A stretch of DNA of 64,000 nt, from positions 145,927 to 209,926 of the forward strand of contig JALLLS010000062.1 in assembly GCA_025094145.1 (NCBI GenBank), read 5' to 3'. Origin of the DNA: Spinellus fusiger. Its lineage: Eukaryota; Mucoromycota; Mucoromycetes; Mucorales; Phycomycetaceae. Positions 43,244 through 55,480 of the stretch are shown in pieces; within the stretch, counting starts at the first letter, position 1; the number at the start of each line of letters is the position of its first letter. Below the pieces are notes generated by a model. It had not been told where the DNA came from. It made no database searches and saw only the letters and a list, made by a program, of their open reading frames with translations. Position numbers and translations under genes: made by a program.

Positions 43244-44040
43244 ATCATACATCCTACAGGCTAATAGTGCTTATGTGTCAGGAGTCTTGACTCTGAACTT
43301 TTAAAATGGTTTTTCAAGAAGAAGCAAATTGTCTAAGATTACTATTAATTAATAATAAGTTAATAGAAATATATTTTTATACAGGGTTGAATAATAAGAC
43401 ACTGTTTTCCAATGATACTTCTTTAAATGATCTATGAACAGCTATTGCATTTTAAATCCCAGGAAGGTTTCTATCATTTGTTTACCTTGCTTTACTGTGA
43501 CTACCTGTTTATGACTTATTATAAATATGCTTTGTATATTCAATCAAAACAAAGACAAGATAGTATTTTTCATCCATTATGATAGATATACTATCAAACT
43601 ACCGAATAATTCACAGTCGCATTAAGGTATAGTACCTCAATATAAAATAGGAGTCAAAATGTTGTAATGATCGGATTCCTCTTTCTTGACAAGTCACTTT
43701 ACTGTGTCCGGAGTCTTTTCAGGTACTCAACCACTGCGAATGAAGTAAACAAATAAATGAAAAGCGAAAAAATAAAGCCCATGAAGAGTATAAAACCCAC
43801 CACTGTTTTCTGTTGGTTCAAAATATAGCATAGAAATCATAATTGCTAGATAGTGTCTTGACTTGCCAGCAAGAGTGGAGAATATTAGCACAACCATTGG
43901 CTACATTGATATTTATCAAGTCGAGTTAATAAAAGTAAAGAAAGACCCACTCTTACTTGTGACTAAACATCGAAAGTATACAAAGCAAGTTTAAACTTTT
44001 ATACTATTTCCTTTTCTTCACTCTATTTCACCTTCATCTA
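43244..44040. other. Intergenic with probable RAD17 promoter
   Basis: No coding sequence recognised. GAGTATAAAACCC at 43787-43799 is a TATA-like box about 245 bp upstream of the RAD17 ATG; its use is inference. Confidence 0.45.
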
Positions 44041-46972
44041 ATGAGCAGCCCACGCAATGTCTTTACTGCCGAAGTAAGTGAAGAGAGCCATGTCAAATGA
44101 GTCATTAGACTAATGGTAGTTGAAAAAAAAAGTCCTTTGCAGGCCCATCAGAGCCAACCCAACCCAGAAGCGACGCTAAAAGAAGAAACCAGCCTGCTTC
44201 CACCTATAAACCAACAAAGAGACAAAATAAAGGAGAGAGAAAAGAACGAGTCAGTATCCCAGACACTACCTTTAGAGGTTTGTTATAACTTCATTATTAC
44301 AGAATTTTTCTGGTGTATTGAGGGCAATCTATTAGGAGAACACCTTCTTTGGTGTGAGAAGTATGCCCCCAACACAGAAGTAAGGGCCGTGCATCTATAA
44401 AGAGCATGGAAAAGCTAACTTGTATTTTAGGAACATCTTGCTGTGGCTTCCAAGAAAATTGAAGAAATCAAAAGCTCCATTTTGAACTCTACTATAGGCA
44501 ATCCCAAGAATAGAATAAAGGTATATTATATACATCCTTATAACTGTGAATATAAACCCATATGACAGCTTCTTATCCTCACTGGTCCCTCAGGGATCGG
44601 TAAAAGCACCACCATCCGTGTTCTTTCTAAAACTATGCACTTCAACCTGTTGGAATGGAAAACCCCCACCAAACACGCCTACTATCACGGGAGATTAGAA
44701 GAATATCCCGAGGCAATAATAAGCCAATTCCAAACATTCATGAGACAGGCTCTTAGGATGGATACTGGAGCCTTTTCACACCCCACAAACAACCTACCCC
44801 ACAAAGTTCTGTTGATCGATGACATCCCCGATCTCACCACTGCCTCGGTAAAGGCCAAATTCCACAACATCATTAGAGCCAGCACTAAGCATGAGAAACC
44901 CATACTTCTCGTCATAGTGTTTAGTCCAGCGTGGATGGAGCATGGGTTGGCAAGGATAGCCTCTTATGACGAAGAGCTCACTCTACTGAGCGACATTGTG
45001 CCCACAGACATCTTGGAGAGTGCACAGTGTCTCCAGGTGAAGTAAGTTGGGAGCATCCATTGGCTATTCATGATGAGCCACTTTTTATTTATTTATTTGT
45101 ATTTTACATCTCATTAGGATGAATGGTGTAGTGAAGACACGGGTGATGGCGATCATGGGCCTCATTGGAGAAAATGAGGCTCATGAGGGAAGATATGGTC
45201 GTGGAGGCTTCTCTTCAGACAGACACTTGACTAAGAAAGTGTACAGACCCAGTCAACAAGAGCTAGAGCACATTGCTGGAGAGTGTCAAGGCGACATCCG
45301 ACATGCCATCAATGAGCTCCAGTTCTTGATGCTATCCTTGGACATCTCAGAAGAGAGGACTAACCAAGATCTTTCTGCAGAAATAGGCAGAGTGTAAATG
45401 TGTATTGTGTTTCGGTGTTCATCATGCTTACCCATGAACACTTAGATTTATTGGCAGTACTGATTCAAGAGATATCTTTCACTCTCTTGGAAAGGTGTTG
45501 TATAGAAAACGTAAGTAGGCATCAATGTCAATTAACAGCTTTAATGGGACTAAACATGGTGTTTTTATTGCTCTTATTATAGGAGATGAACAAGGACAAC
45601 TCATCTCGTCTCCTAGTGTATGTATTCATTAGATCGGTGGTTTTTTGTTTGAAAAGAACAGGCAAAACACTAATATTCTATGATTTAGAATATCATCCAA
45701 AACTTACCAATAAGTGCCGAAAGGTATCTCGAATTTCTACATACAAACGCTCTACACTTTGCCGACTCTTCCCATAAAATGCACGCACTTCTTGGTGCTC
45801 TCTCCATGGCAGATGCTATGGGCTCCTGCTTTGGCTGGGATGTAAGCAAAACACTTCTCTTTCTATTAGTGTTTATATTTCAACTAGGATTCTACTGGTC
45901 CGGAGTACATGGCCCAACTCGCCATACGAGGAATCATGTCTGTCCTCCCCTCCAAGCCTTCTGGATTCTATCAAATGGTGAAGCCCTCTCTTCCTAAGCC
46001 AGCTACTGAAAGAAAAGAGAGTAGGCATCCACTGTGATGCTTTTATAGACTAACTTGAAGTGTAGTGCGTCGTGCTACTTACATCCCCATCCCATCTATC
46101 CTTCCTGGTACTCTCCATGATGAATTTAACTCAACGACATCTTTCACACCAGAGCCTATTTATTATACAGACAGTGATGAAGGTTATTATTGATTTTTTT
46201 CTCATGCACTCATTCAACACTATCTAATCTATCAATGACAGATGATATGCTGCCCGATAGTGATATAGACTGGGAAGCACTTATTAGACTATCTGATGAC
46301 ACCAACCATCAACTCACTCAAGCAAATGATTCTACCCAAACAGTGAGGGAAACAAGACCTAACCAATATGCAGACAGAACAGAAGGATCCACTCAGCCAG
46401 TGAGAACAAGACAATCTAATGACAATAAAGACAAGCCAGAAAAAATAGGGTTGCCTGTGAGAATAACAAGACCTACCGATCACAAAGGCAAGGGAAGAGA
46501 GGCTATCTTACCTATGACAGCAAAGGAACTCATCATTAGCAAAGACAAAGACAAAATGGTGAATTTCCTTGAGAAAGAAGATTCAGCACAATCATTTGAG
46601 AATCCCTTTGAACTTCACGACCATGTAACATTAGCTTTTTCAGATTCACCACAAGAAAACATTTCTAAACCTCAACTATGTGAGAGTTGGACTGAGAGAG
46701 CAGTACACTTAGAATCTATAGCCAGTTTCAAGGAGATAAGCAAGATGTCTGAGAACCAAAGACAAAATACCCTCCAACAATTGAAAAAAAAAGAAACAGA
46801 ACCTATTGGAACTGAGATGAAGATAGATGAGCCATTTGCAGTAGTGACAGCAGTAGCAGATAATGACAATGAAGATGATGACTTTTTTGATGATAGTATA
46901 GATTGGAACGCAGTAGCAGAGTTAGCAGACATGGATAATTTAGAGACTAATAGTGATGATGCTTTTAAATAA
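44041..46972 (+). CDS. RAD17: DNA damage checkpoint clamp loader RAD17 (Rad24 family)
   Basis: AAA+ subunit that replaces RFC1 to load the 9-1-1 clamp at damaged DNA in the nucleus. Eleven exons: join(44041..44077, 44120..44379, 44431..44520, 44569..45041, 45118..45393, 45458..45510, 45583..45617, 45689..45841, 45888..46020, 46066..46182, 46242..46972), 785 aa, introns 42-76 bp. Landmarks: LLWCEKYAPNTEEHLAVASK, Walker A GPSGIGKST (about 135-143), Walker B VLLIDDIPD (about 209-217), then FSSDRHLTKKVYRPSQQELE, DIRHAINELQFLML, SRDIFHSLGKVLYRK and ERYLEFLHTNALHFAD. The junction of exon 1 is the least sure (donor GTGAAG is needed to keep phase). The C-terminal about 240 residues are acidic and carry two similar motifs, SDIDWEALIRL and DDSIDWNAVAEL. 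Family assignment is strong; it is longer than human RAD17 because of this tail. Confidence 0.92.
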
Positions 46973-47845
46973 AAGAGAGGAAGTCTCTCACTCTCACTAT
47001 GTAAAGTAGAATAGAAATACAATCATTTAGTCTGCAGCATTACAGCTAATCAATCTTAATATTAACACTGTAATAAATTCCATGAAGAAAAGTATAAATA
47101 AAACCAACCAAAATAATATTTAATCAAATTTATAAATGCGAATTAAGTCTAATAATGCCTATTACTGCTCATGTACTTATAAAACAGTATAAGATAAATA
47201 AATGCCATAACAAAAATAGACTAACATTGAGATACATCCAGCCATCCTGCACCAGGCCCTGGAATGGGGTAAAATATCAAAGGCAGTAGATAACCTCATT
47301 GCTAGCATGAGGCAGAAATACCAGACTGTACTTTTCACTTTATATATTCAGAATTCTATGCTTATATATAGTGAATTCATGAAGTGATAGCACTATTAAG
47401 ACAAGCTATAGATATATAATAAGAAATCTACATTTTTAAAAATTAAAATACTTTTGCCCCACTACTTTAAATTGCTAACAGTTCAAGATGGTGGATTATA
47501 AAACATCAAATTTTGTATTCAAGAAATAGAATTAGCAAATTTGTGAAAACCAAAATAGCATAATTTCATAAGTTATTGGCGTAAACTATTCTATTATCAC
47601 TTATTAAATAAGCTATTGATTTAGACACTTTGAAAAATAAATAATAAATAAATATTATCAAAATACTAAATACAAGTTTTAAAGTATCTTCAAGTATACA
47701 GTTGTAAGCCTCAGCTAGTCTTGTATGAAGATATTTCTTATCATTAAATTAACTATGCTTAATTTTATTATTAACAACTACCTAGAATTGCTCAATAGGA
47801 TATGAATTAGGCAAGTAAAAAGAGAAATAGATACAAATAGACACT
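46973..47845. other. Intergenic with a family B fragment
   Basis: AT-rich. 47225-47345 (GCCCTGGAATGGGGTAAAAT to AGACTGTA) is a short piece of the Tc1 family B C-terminal region. No other feature recognised. Confidence 0.55.
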
Positions 47846-49132
47846 CCGGAGATAAAGTAAGAGACTCCTACACTGCCCTGAAAGCCATATAAACTGTCTG
47901 TGAATCATCTACACAACAGAATGAGATGAGTATTCGACTGATAAAACAGACACCAACAGATACATGCCTGTGTTGTAGTCAAGGACCAATAACAATCAAG
48001 GCAGTTACGCTACTCATATAGTCTTAGAATAGACGTCTTGTTACAGATCCCCTACTTCAGACTATACTTTCACTAAGGACGCAAACAGCCGTATGCTACT
48101 CTTACCCTCCGGAGATAAAGTAAGAGACTCCTACACTGCCCTGAAAGCCATATAAACTGTCTGTGAATCATCTACACAACAGAATGAGATGAGTATTCGA
48201 CTGATAAAACAGACACCAACAGATACATGCCTGTGTTGTAGTCAAGGACCAATAACAATCAAGGCAGTTACGCTACTCATATAGTCTTAGAATAGACGTC
48301 TTGTTACAGATCCCCTACTTCAGACTATACTTTCACTAAGGACGCAAACAGCCGTATGCTACTCTTACCCTCCGGAGATAAAGTAAGAGACTCCTACACT
48401 GCCCTGAAAGCCATATAAACTGTCTGTGAATCATCTACACAACAGAATGAGATGAGTATTCGACTGATAAAACAGACACCAACAGATACATGCCTGTGTT
48501 GTAGTCAAGGACCAATAACAATCAAGGCAGTTACGCTACTCATATAGTCTTAGAATAGACGTCTTGTTACAGATCCCCTACTTCAGACTATACTTTCACT
48601 AAGGACGCAAACAGCCGTATGCTACTCTTACCCTCCGGAGATAAAGTAAGAGACTCCTACACTGCCCTGAAAGCCATATAAACTGTCTGTGAATCATCTA
48701 CACAACAGAATGAGATGAGTATTCGACTGATAAAACAGACACCAACAGATACATGCCTGTGTTGTAGTCAAGGACCAATAACAATCAAGGCAGTTACGCT
48801 ACTCATATAGTCTTAGAATAGACGTCTTGTTACAGATCCCCTACTTCAGACTATACTTTCACTAAGGACGCAAACAGCCGTATGCTACTCTTACCCTCCG
48901 GAGATAAAGTAAGAGACTCCTACACTGCCCTGAAAGCCATATAAACTGTCTGTGAATCATCTACACAACAGAATGAGATGAGTATTCGACTGATAAAACA
49001 GACACCAACAGATACATGCCTGTGTTGTAGTCAAGGACCAATAACAATCAAGGCAGTTACGCTACTCATATAGTCTTAGAATAGACGTCTTGTTACAGAT
49101 CCCCTACTTCAGACTATACTTTCACTAAGGAC
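47846..49132. repeat. Perfect 263-bp tandem array, about 4.9 copies
   Basis: Units start with CCGGAGATAAAG at 47846, 48109, 48372, 48635 and 48898; the last is 235 bp and ends at 49132. Every unit looks identical to the base. 263 is not a multiple of three and all frames close, so the unit is non-coding. I find no tRNA, 5S rRNA or transposon signature in it. It ends 72 bp before family A copy 4. Confidence 0.97.
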
Positions 49133-50008
49133 ATGAATCAGACAGGTTATATGTATGTCACTAGCACATTTTTTGTTGTGTTATACTCTTATGTCGTCAC
49201 TCTACACCTAAAGATTTTTGAGATATAAAAGTAAATACACAGACAATAAAATAACACAATTTCTATAATTGGCTAATGTGTTTTAAAAAGGTATTTTTGC
49301 TGTCTAAATGAACTATTTCAAATTCTGTCTGCCTATCCTAGCAATAGCTACACTATCTTCATAAAATATTGGTGCATCTTTGGGAGATAAAATAGAGTGT
49401 AGAAATGTAGTATGGTTCAAAAAAGACTTACGTGTATTTGGATGTAGTGTAGCGATAACTACACTGGATTCTTTTTTTTTTTGATGTTTTGGTGAATTGG
49501 TCACTACTAGCTAGATATTTGTCTGATTGTTGTTGATTAATAAAAATCAAAGGCTTCATTTTACGAAATGGGAGTAAACCATTGGTATACCATTTTTCCA
49601 CAGCAGGAGTACCTTCATTTGAATAATAGTTATACAATACTGGGGTGATTCTAACTCTCTCCTCGAGGTACCTTGTAAACTTTTCATAATTGACTGTTCA
49701 AGATGTATATCCTGACAGAGATAACCCGGTTTCCATCCGATACTAGTGATTGAGTTCTTCACTGCCACACTCTTTAGAGCAGATTCCATGAAGAAAAGAA
49801 AAGAAAGACGAGTTGACCTTTTCTTTTTATGTTATTTCTGTTTTATAACAGTTTTTCATATGCCATTCATTCAATCTGTGATTTGAAAACTAAGTTGTGC
49901 TAAAGCATGAATATTGTATATCTATCAATGGAAACTGTGAATCCCATGGGTTTTCTATGCACATATACAGTCCCATACAATAAGTGAGTGGACAGAAATT
50001 CTTATTAT

Positions 50009-50704
50009 CTTTATTTTGAAAAATAAAGGTACTGTCGTGTTCCGACTTCAATCCAAAGATTCTTCATGAATTGGTCAACATGAGTAGTATGCTGTGACAT
50101 TCAGAATACTCTATGAAAGCTTGAGTGCACACAAGTACCATAGTACATCTCTGTATCATCTCACTGATCGGTCGTAACTACAAATCAACCTTCTAAGCTC
50201 AATTTACTATCAGACACTTAATAAGAGCTGCCTCCATCTATAAATCCTTAGTGGATTAAATAAGACCTATCAAAGGCAATCAAAAGTGAAGACATAATAG
50301 ATGGCTCTATAATGGTGTGCTTATTCAATGAACCAACCATAAGGCTCCAACATGTAGTCTACCATTAGGTAGAACACCTACACCAACCATAAAGCTACAC
50401 CTATGTAAACTACCATAGGATAAATCATCTACACCAACCATATGGTTGCATCTATCAATAAGCTATGCCATGGACTAATCATTAACTACCAAAAGGTAGA
50501 ATGCCACTGAAGGATAAGCACCCACAAAAAGTATAAATAATGAACCACTCTTCACTTAATAAAAAGCATCTTTGTTCAGTCTCGTTATTTTCTACTTGTC
50601 TGAATAATCACAGGTACATCTATCAGTCAAAGATGTTCATAATAAATGGTTCATGGAATAATACAATATTTGGAATAGTTATCTTTAATTGATTGTCTAC
50701 ATTT
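50009..50704. mobile_element. Unclassified 696-bp insertion within family A copy 4
   Basis: TTATTAT occurs on both sides (50002-50008 and 50705-50711), and the flanks rejoin to the family A sequence. It starts with a small palindrome (CTTTATTTTGAAAAATAAAG) and contains about three degenerate 51-bp repeats (ACACCAACCATAAAG type) at about 50330-50480. It ends with a TATAAATA box and an AATAAAAAGCATC stretch resembling 52350-52410. No coding capacity. LTR-like in composition, but no TG...CA ends. Confidence 0.6.
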
Positions 50705-50752
50705 TTATTATAAAGATATTGCTCAGTACTTTGTAATAGTCTTTATTTTTAA

Positions 50753-51079
50753 TCACTCTAGTCCCTTTATTATTGTACACAACTGTAAAACAGGATTCGT
50801 CAGACCAAACAACCTTGTTTTTACATCATTCATATTTCTCAAATCATATGCAATTGTTTGTATAGGGTTTCTGCGAATAGACAAGACGATAGCCAGTTTT
50901 GAAGTAGATGACACTTTTTCAGGTCTTCCTGTATGTATTTTGAGTTGAAATGTGCCTTTGTTTTTATACAATAAGACACTCTTGTCTATTGTACTCTTTG
51001 GGATGTCGACATTTTCAGCAATCTCTTGATAAGTAACATGTCTTTTCCATTGTCCTGTGATTTTACCTCTAGTAAACAT
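50753..51079 (-). pseudogene. Tc1-like transposase fragment of family A
   Basis: A 108-codon frame from ATG 51077-51079. Residues 1-80 are a Tc1-type bipartite helix-turn-helix (GQWKRHVTYQEIAENVDIPK, STIDKSVLLYKNKG, then IHTGRPEKVSSTSKLAIVLS). Downstream, in the next frame, KVVWSDESCFTVVYNNKGTR gives the first Asp of the DDE core. So the central region is deleted and the frame shifted. This is the evidence that family A terminal repeats belong to a Tc1/mariner element. Confidence 0.75.
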
Positions 51080-51869
51080 ATTATTCTCTCTTCTTTTGAT
51101 AGGACTATCTTCATGTTCTTGGCTAAGAGTTGGCTGATTTTCATTGTTTGAATAAACTGTAAAATAAAAATAGAAAATTGATTTGCCGTCTACTCATTTT
51201 TTGCATGGGACTGTTACCTCACCAGAATAAGAATATTTTTTATTCTTTGTTCTTGTTATTATCTTGTTATTTTTCACACTGCACATACAACTTAACGCCC
51301 AAGTACTCATCAAGATAAGCATAAATAAGCAAGGTAATGTGCCATTATTAACAAAGAAAAACAATAGAAAGTTGTAGACACTACCAAGGACTGTTCTGAA
51401 AGTAAAAAGATAAGCAGCGTCTTCATCTCAGCTTGTGCTCATTGTATTCCACAACACATTCATTGTATTATTATTAGGCAAGTAAAGACTCCATTCAAGT
51501 CAGTCTCAGGTGGTCTTCTGTACTATCTAAGGTCTCTAGGGTGTACTACTGAGCATAGTTATCTATCTTCCAAGAACAAAGAATTGGGTTTTTAGGTTGT
51601 GGATTCTATTGCTATGAGGGAATGCACTTGGGCAGTAGCTATAGTAATAGTATATTATTAGCTATACTATTACAATAAACAATTTTATCCATAAACAATA
51701 TATTCTATTGATAATACAATTTAATATTGAGGTAGACTACAAAAGAAAATTATTTGGGTATCTGCAAACCTTTTGATTTTAATTATTATTCCATATAAGG
51801 TGCGTTTTTCTTTTACGTAAAAAGAAGGAGATATCACTGCTTAAAGGCCAGAAAACCTTTGGGTGTGTA

Positions 51870-52542
51870 GAGATGCCACTATCCATAAAAGGAAAGTGAC
51901 ATCACGACAGGCTTATGGATAACACATTATGTTAAACAATAAATGCAGTGATTTGGTTGCAGTATCAGTTTCATTTCTTCCTTTTATATCTAACTTTAGA
52001 GCGTTTAATTGCAAAGTCAATAATCAATACTAAAATAGATAAATAGAATTTGTAATGTTGTAACTTGATATTCCGTTTAATTCTTTATTGACACTTTTAG
52101 AGAGAGAGAGAGAAGATAGAACAGATAGTATATACTTTTTATTATAATTTATTTATTTATTTATTATCAATTGCTGTCGCTGAACTTACAACAGTAACAA
52201 TCACAGACTGATGATTAGGGCATCTTTCTACAACGTAATCCATAGTTAAGACACCGCATAAAGTCAACTGAACAGGCCATTGTTCAAAGGTACCCGAAAA
52301 GCAGTAACAGACTATTCTTAGTACACAGCCACCTGTCTATTGGGTATAAATAGACTTGTTAAATTTGTTTTGATAAAAGCATCTTTGTCTCTGAGTCTGA
52401 TATTCTTCTTTTGAATTTAACACTAGTAATTTATGAAAAAAGGTATATTCTAATTATCTTTAGGTGTGAATATAAGCGATGATGTTCAAAGTTTCTTTTC
52501 TTTCTTATTTTCTTTTGATTATCCCACATAAATTTATCAGTC
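51870..52542. other. Intergenic upstream of the PD-(D/E)XK gene
   Basis: No coding sequence. 52345-52415 (GGGTATAAATAGACTTG then AAAGCATCTTTGTCTCTGAG) resembles the end of the insertion at 50009-50704 and may be an LTR- or promoter-like fragment. ATCTTTAGGTGTG at 52458-52470 resembles a family A terminus, but no element attaches to it. Confidence 0.45.
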
Positions 52543-54435
52543 ATGGACAAGCTAATTACCGATTACATCAATGAAAAGCGCTATCCTGCTTTTATCAAAT
52601 TCAGTAAAGAGTTTGAAGATAAAATACAGCTAGTTTCAAAAGATATGCTCTTCTCTTCAGCAACTAGTTTACAACATAAGTGGGAGGATGAATACCACAA
52701 ACTGGTAGAAAGGTTGAGACCAGACATAGTATATGAAAGAAGGTAGAGAATAATCAACCCTACAGTGATTTACTGAGAAAAATAACTGTATATGTTATCA
52801 TGCAGATCAGATACATCCAATATTCACTTTACAAGAATACATAACTTGTTATACTCTCAGGTACAAATATATCTATAGTTCTATTGTAGAGTCTCAATAA
52901 GTCTGATTTGATTATTTAATTCAAACCATCTCTATGAAGTTACAGATATAACTTCATCTCTTTCTATTTATTTTTACTTGATAGTTGCATGATGTTTTAA
53001 AGCTAGTAAATCAGACTTATTGAAGCCTTCTATTGGACTCACTGCTATTTGCTAATAATAAGTTTATTTACTTTTTATTATTATTAGAAAGAAGCAAGTC
53101 ATAAAATCATGATGGGTGCTACAAAGGCTATTCGAGAGTTTGCTGAGACCGCAGCAGAGATGTTAAAACCACCCTCAGATACTACCATTGCCAAGCAGCC
53201 TTCTGAAGATCATAATGACAAATCAGAAGACTATATCTATTTACGAGACAAGCTGAATCGTAGAATTAACAGGAAAAAACACACACAGCAGCAACAACGA
53301 GTGTCATATGAAGTCGAAGGTAGTATGACTACAACATTGCTTCATATTGTCAATGAGATTTTATCAAAAGATAATAACACCAATAATGAGCTTGAATTGT
53401 GTAAACTATGCCTTTCATCAATCATAAGCTTCACTAATCCAAGGATCAGTGCCTTGTTTAAGAACTTGCTGCCCCAAAATCTTTTTCAAGAGGCCAAATC
53501 TGCCTGTGAATCTGGAAAAGCCAAACTGGCTTGCTCTGTGGAGACTATAAGCTACATTGATACTATTGTCAACGGCCTTTTACCTTTTGAAAATGACAGA
53601 AACACAAACAACTGTATAGCCTATATCGATCATTCAAAATACAAAGAAAGTGACAAAGATACTGAAAAGTATCAACTGCTTTGTATTATTGAAAAAGCGT
53701 AAGTACATATTTTTGTTAAATAGTTCAAAAAATAATTCAATGTTCCAATATTGTAGAATCAAAGCCATGACTGTGATCAAGAAATCAAACAACCCACAAG
53801 AGGCCTTTTGGGTTAGAAAACACATGGAGATAATGGAAATATTATTTGATGATACTGAGATTCTGGTCTCTGATGGAGAATCCATCTGTAAAGACACACG
53901 TGCTGCATCTTCTGGCAGTTCATTTGGGAGACGTGTGGACATTTTGGTCTCAGTAGGAGTTGGAGAAAATGCAGTTAATCTTGCAAGCCTTGAAGTCAAA
54001 AGAAAAGATGCAACAGTCACTGCACAACTATACCAACAGTCCAAAAACCACCGCATAAACTGTGGAATCCTCAACAGAAACAATTGTTTGATGGGAATTA
54101 CTGACCTGAGTTGTATCTACATTGATATAGTAGGACCAAGTGGCTATATCGTACAGCTGAAAAGACACAACGATTACTATATTACACAAGTGCTTGACAA
54201 TTTCCATATGCCAACAGAACTTGTAGAAATGGACTTTTTAAAGAAATTTCTAACAATGCTGTATTCCTGGAAAGCCTTGATTGTACAGCAAAGCATTCAG
54301 CTAAAAAAATCATTGATCGTCAGAAAGAGGAAACTGTCAATGATTGAAACTATCATTGATTCTCAAGGCAATGATAATTCATCCGCTTCCTCCAAAGATT
54401 CGATTCTACCTATAAAAATATACCATAGTCCATAA
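52543..54435 (+). CDS. PD-(D/E)XK nuclease-like protein of unknown role
   Basis: Not a named family to me. Model: join(52543..52728, 53088..53698, 53757..54435), 491 aa. The first intron (359 bp) is long for this genome and may hide a small exon; the second is 58 bp. The N-terminal part is helical and polar (IKEASHKIMMGATKAIREFA). The C-terminal half from about residue 270 has a helix with EAFWVRKHMEIMEILF, then FGRRVDILVSVG with Asp327, LASLEVKRKD with Glu345 and Lys347, and AQLYQQSKNHRINCGIL. The D-(x17)-E-x-K spacing after an upstream Glu helix fits a PD-(D/E)XK fold. The C terminus has a basic patch (KKSLIVRKRKLS) and a Ser-rich end. It sits between transposon relics inside the inverted-repeat-bounded block, so a transposon or expanded-family origin is possible. 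Confidence 0.7.
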
Positions 54436-54989
54436 ATGTCTTTCTTCATCTTTGTACTTGGCCTTTCCTCTCCCTGTCCTTACATTACTCTTCATTCTAT
54501 TTTATCCATCTCTATCAATATCGAGTTGCTTAAATAAATATTCACCAAAGAACAAACTCTTTTTGTAGTCTAAAAATTCGTATTCCAATTCAAGATTGAG
54601 TAAATTCTCTCTGGAATTGTATGAGGGCCACCAGAAACAAAATAGGAATAAATATGCTTTATCTTCTTTTTATTAAAGCTAAGAGCGATTTTTCAAAGTA
54701 TAAGTTAAAGCATTTTTGAGCTATTGTTAAGTTGATCGAGTTGAGTTTGGTCATGTATCAATAATAAATAATGAGAAACGAATGATACAAAAGAATAAGA
54801 ATGAATGGGGTGGGTGGGGAACATTTATTCCTATTTTGTTTCCTCTGGTCTAAACAAACAATTATTATAGCCACACTGAATTATGTTTAATTACTGAGAA
54901 TATAATAATACTAAACACTTTTTTATCTTCCATCAAACCAACCCGACATATCAGATAGAACCAGAATATATAAGAATATGGGCATCTGC
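54436..54989. other. Intergenic, no gene seen
   Basis: 3' flank of the PD-(D/E)XK gene, AT-rich. GGAACATTTATTCC-type and AAACAAAATAGGAATAAATA blocks near 54636-54655 and 54820-54840 are inverse complements of each other, possibly ends of a small 0.2-kb MITE. Confidence 0.4.
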
Positions 54990-55480
54990 TACTTGTCTAA
55001 GGCCAGATTAAAGTGAATTAGAGAGACTTTGGACACCTGGGAAGTGTTATTAGAAAGGATCCATTTGCCTCATACAATCCACTGAAATGAAATTGGAAAT
55101 GTTGAGGTTTGAGGTGGATGTGTGTAGAAACACCCTTATCAGCTACTGCAATCAGTTAGAGTTTGGATCTTTTTACTGTAGACCACAAGGCAGCCTTAAC
55201 TGAAAAACACAAAGAGAAACGGCTTCGTTGGGCTAAAGAAGAGGATGTTGGCTGTTCTAGTGAGATCTACACTAAATAGTGGAAAGAGACACATCAAATT
55301 AGGGTACTCTGAGTACTATCATACAAATCCCTGACTTGAACTCAATTGAACACATCTGGTATGCATTGGAAAGACAGATTGAAGAAGGGTATCTATTACC
55401 AATATTGAATGTTTGAAGGTTCTACTTGCAGAGGAGTGGAAGAAGGTTGGTGTTGAACTTGCTTTGTAGATGATTTTCTT
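54990..55480 (+). pseudogene. Tc1 family D relic, internally deleted
   Basis: The 5' part (tacaatccactgaaat, then ggaaatgttgagg) matches 39390-39560. After a deletion near 55250-55275 the 3' part matches 8540-8720. Carries no intact frame. Confidence 0.7.

Larger units (their letters stand above)
49205..51867 (-). mobile_element. Family A element, copy 4, with a 0.7-kb insertion
   Basis: Left end TACACCTAAAGATTTTTGAG from 49203; right end CTTTGGGTGTG at 51867 followed by TA. Interrupted at 50009-50704 by an unclassified insertion. It keeps the best transposase segment of the family (50753-51079) and a decayed Fanzor-like segment (49313-49789). It shows that family A is a Tc1/mariner relative. 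Confidence 0.85.

Noticed and set aside
47846..49132. CRISPR-like or tRNA/rDNA-like array
   Set aside because: Units are 263 bp with no spacers, no variable part and no RNA gene signature; the organism is eukaryotic.
52458..52470. Family A terminus near the PD-(D/E)XK gene, implying that gene is element cargo
   Set aside because: Only 13 bp match (ATCTTTAGGTGTG), with no TA flank and no neighbouring element sequence; likely chance.
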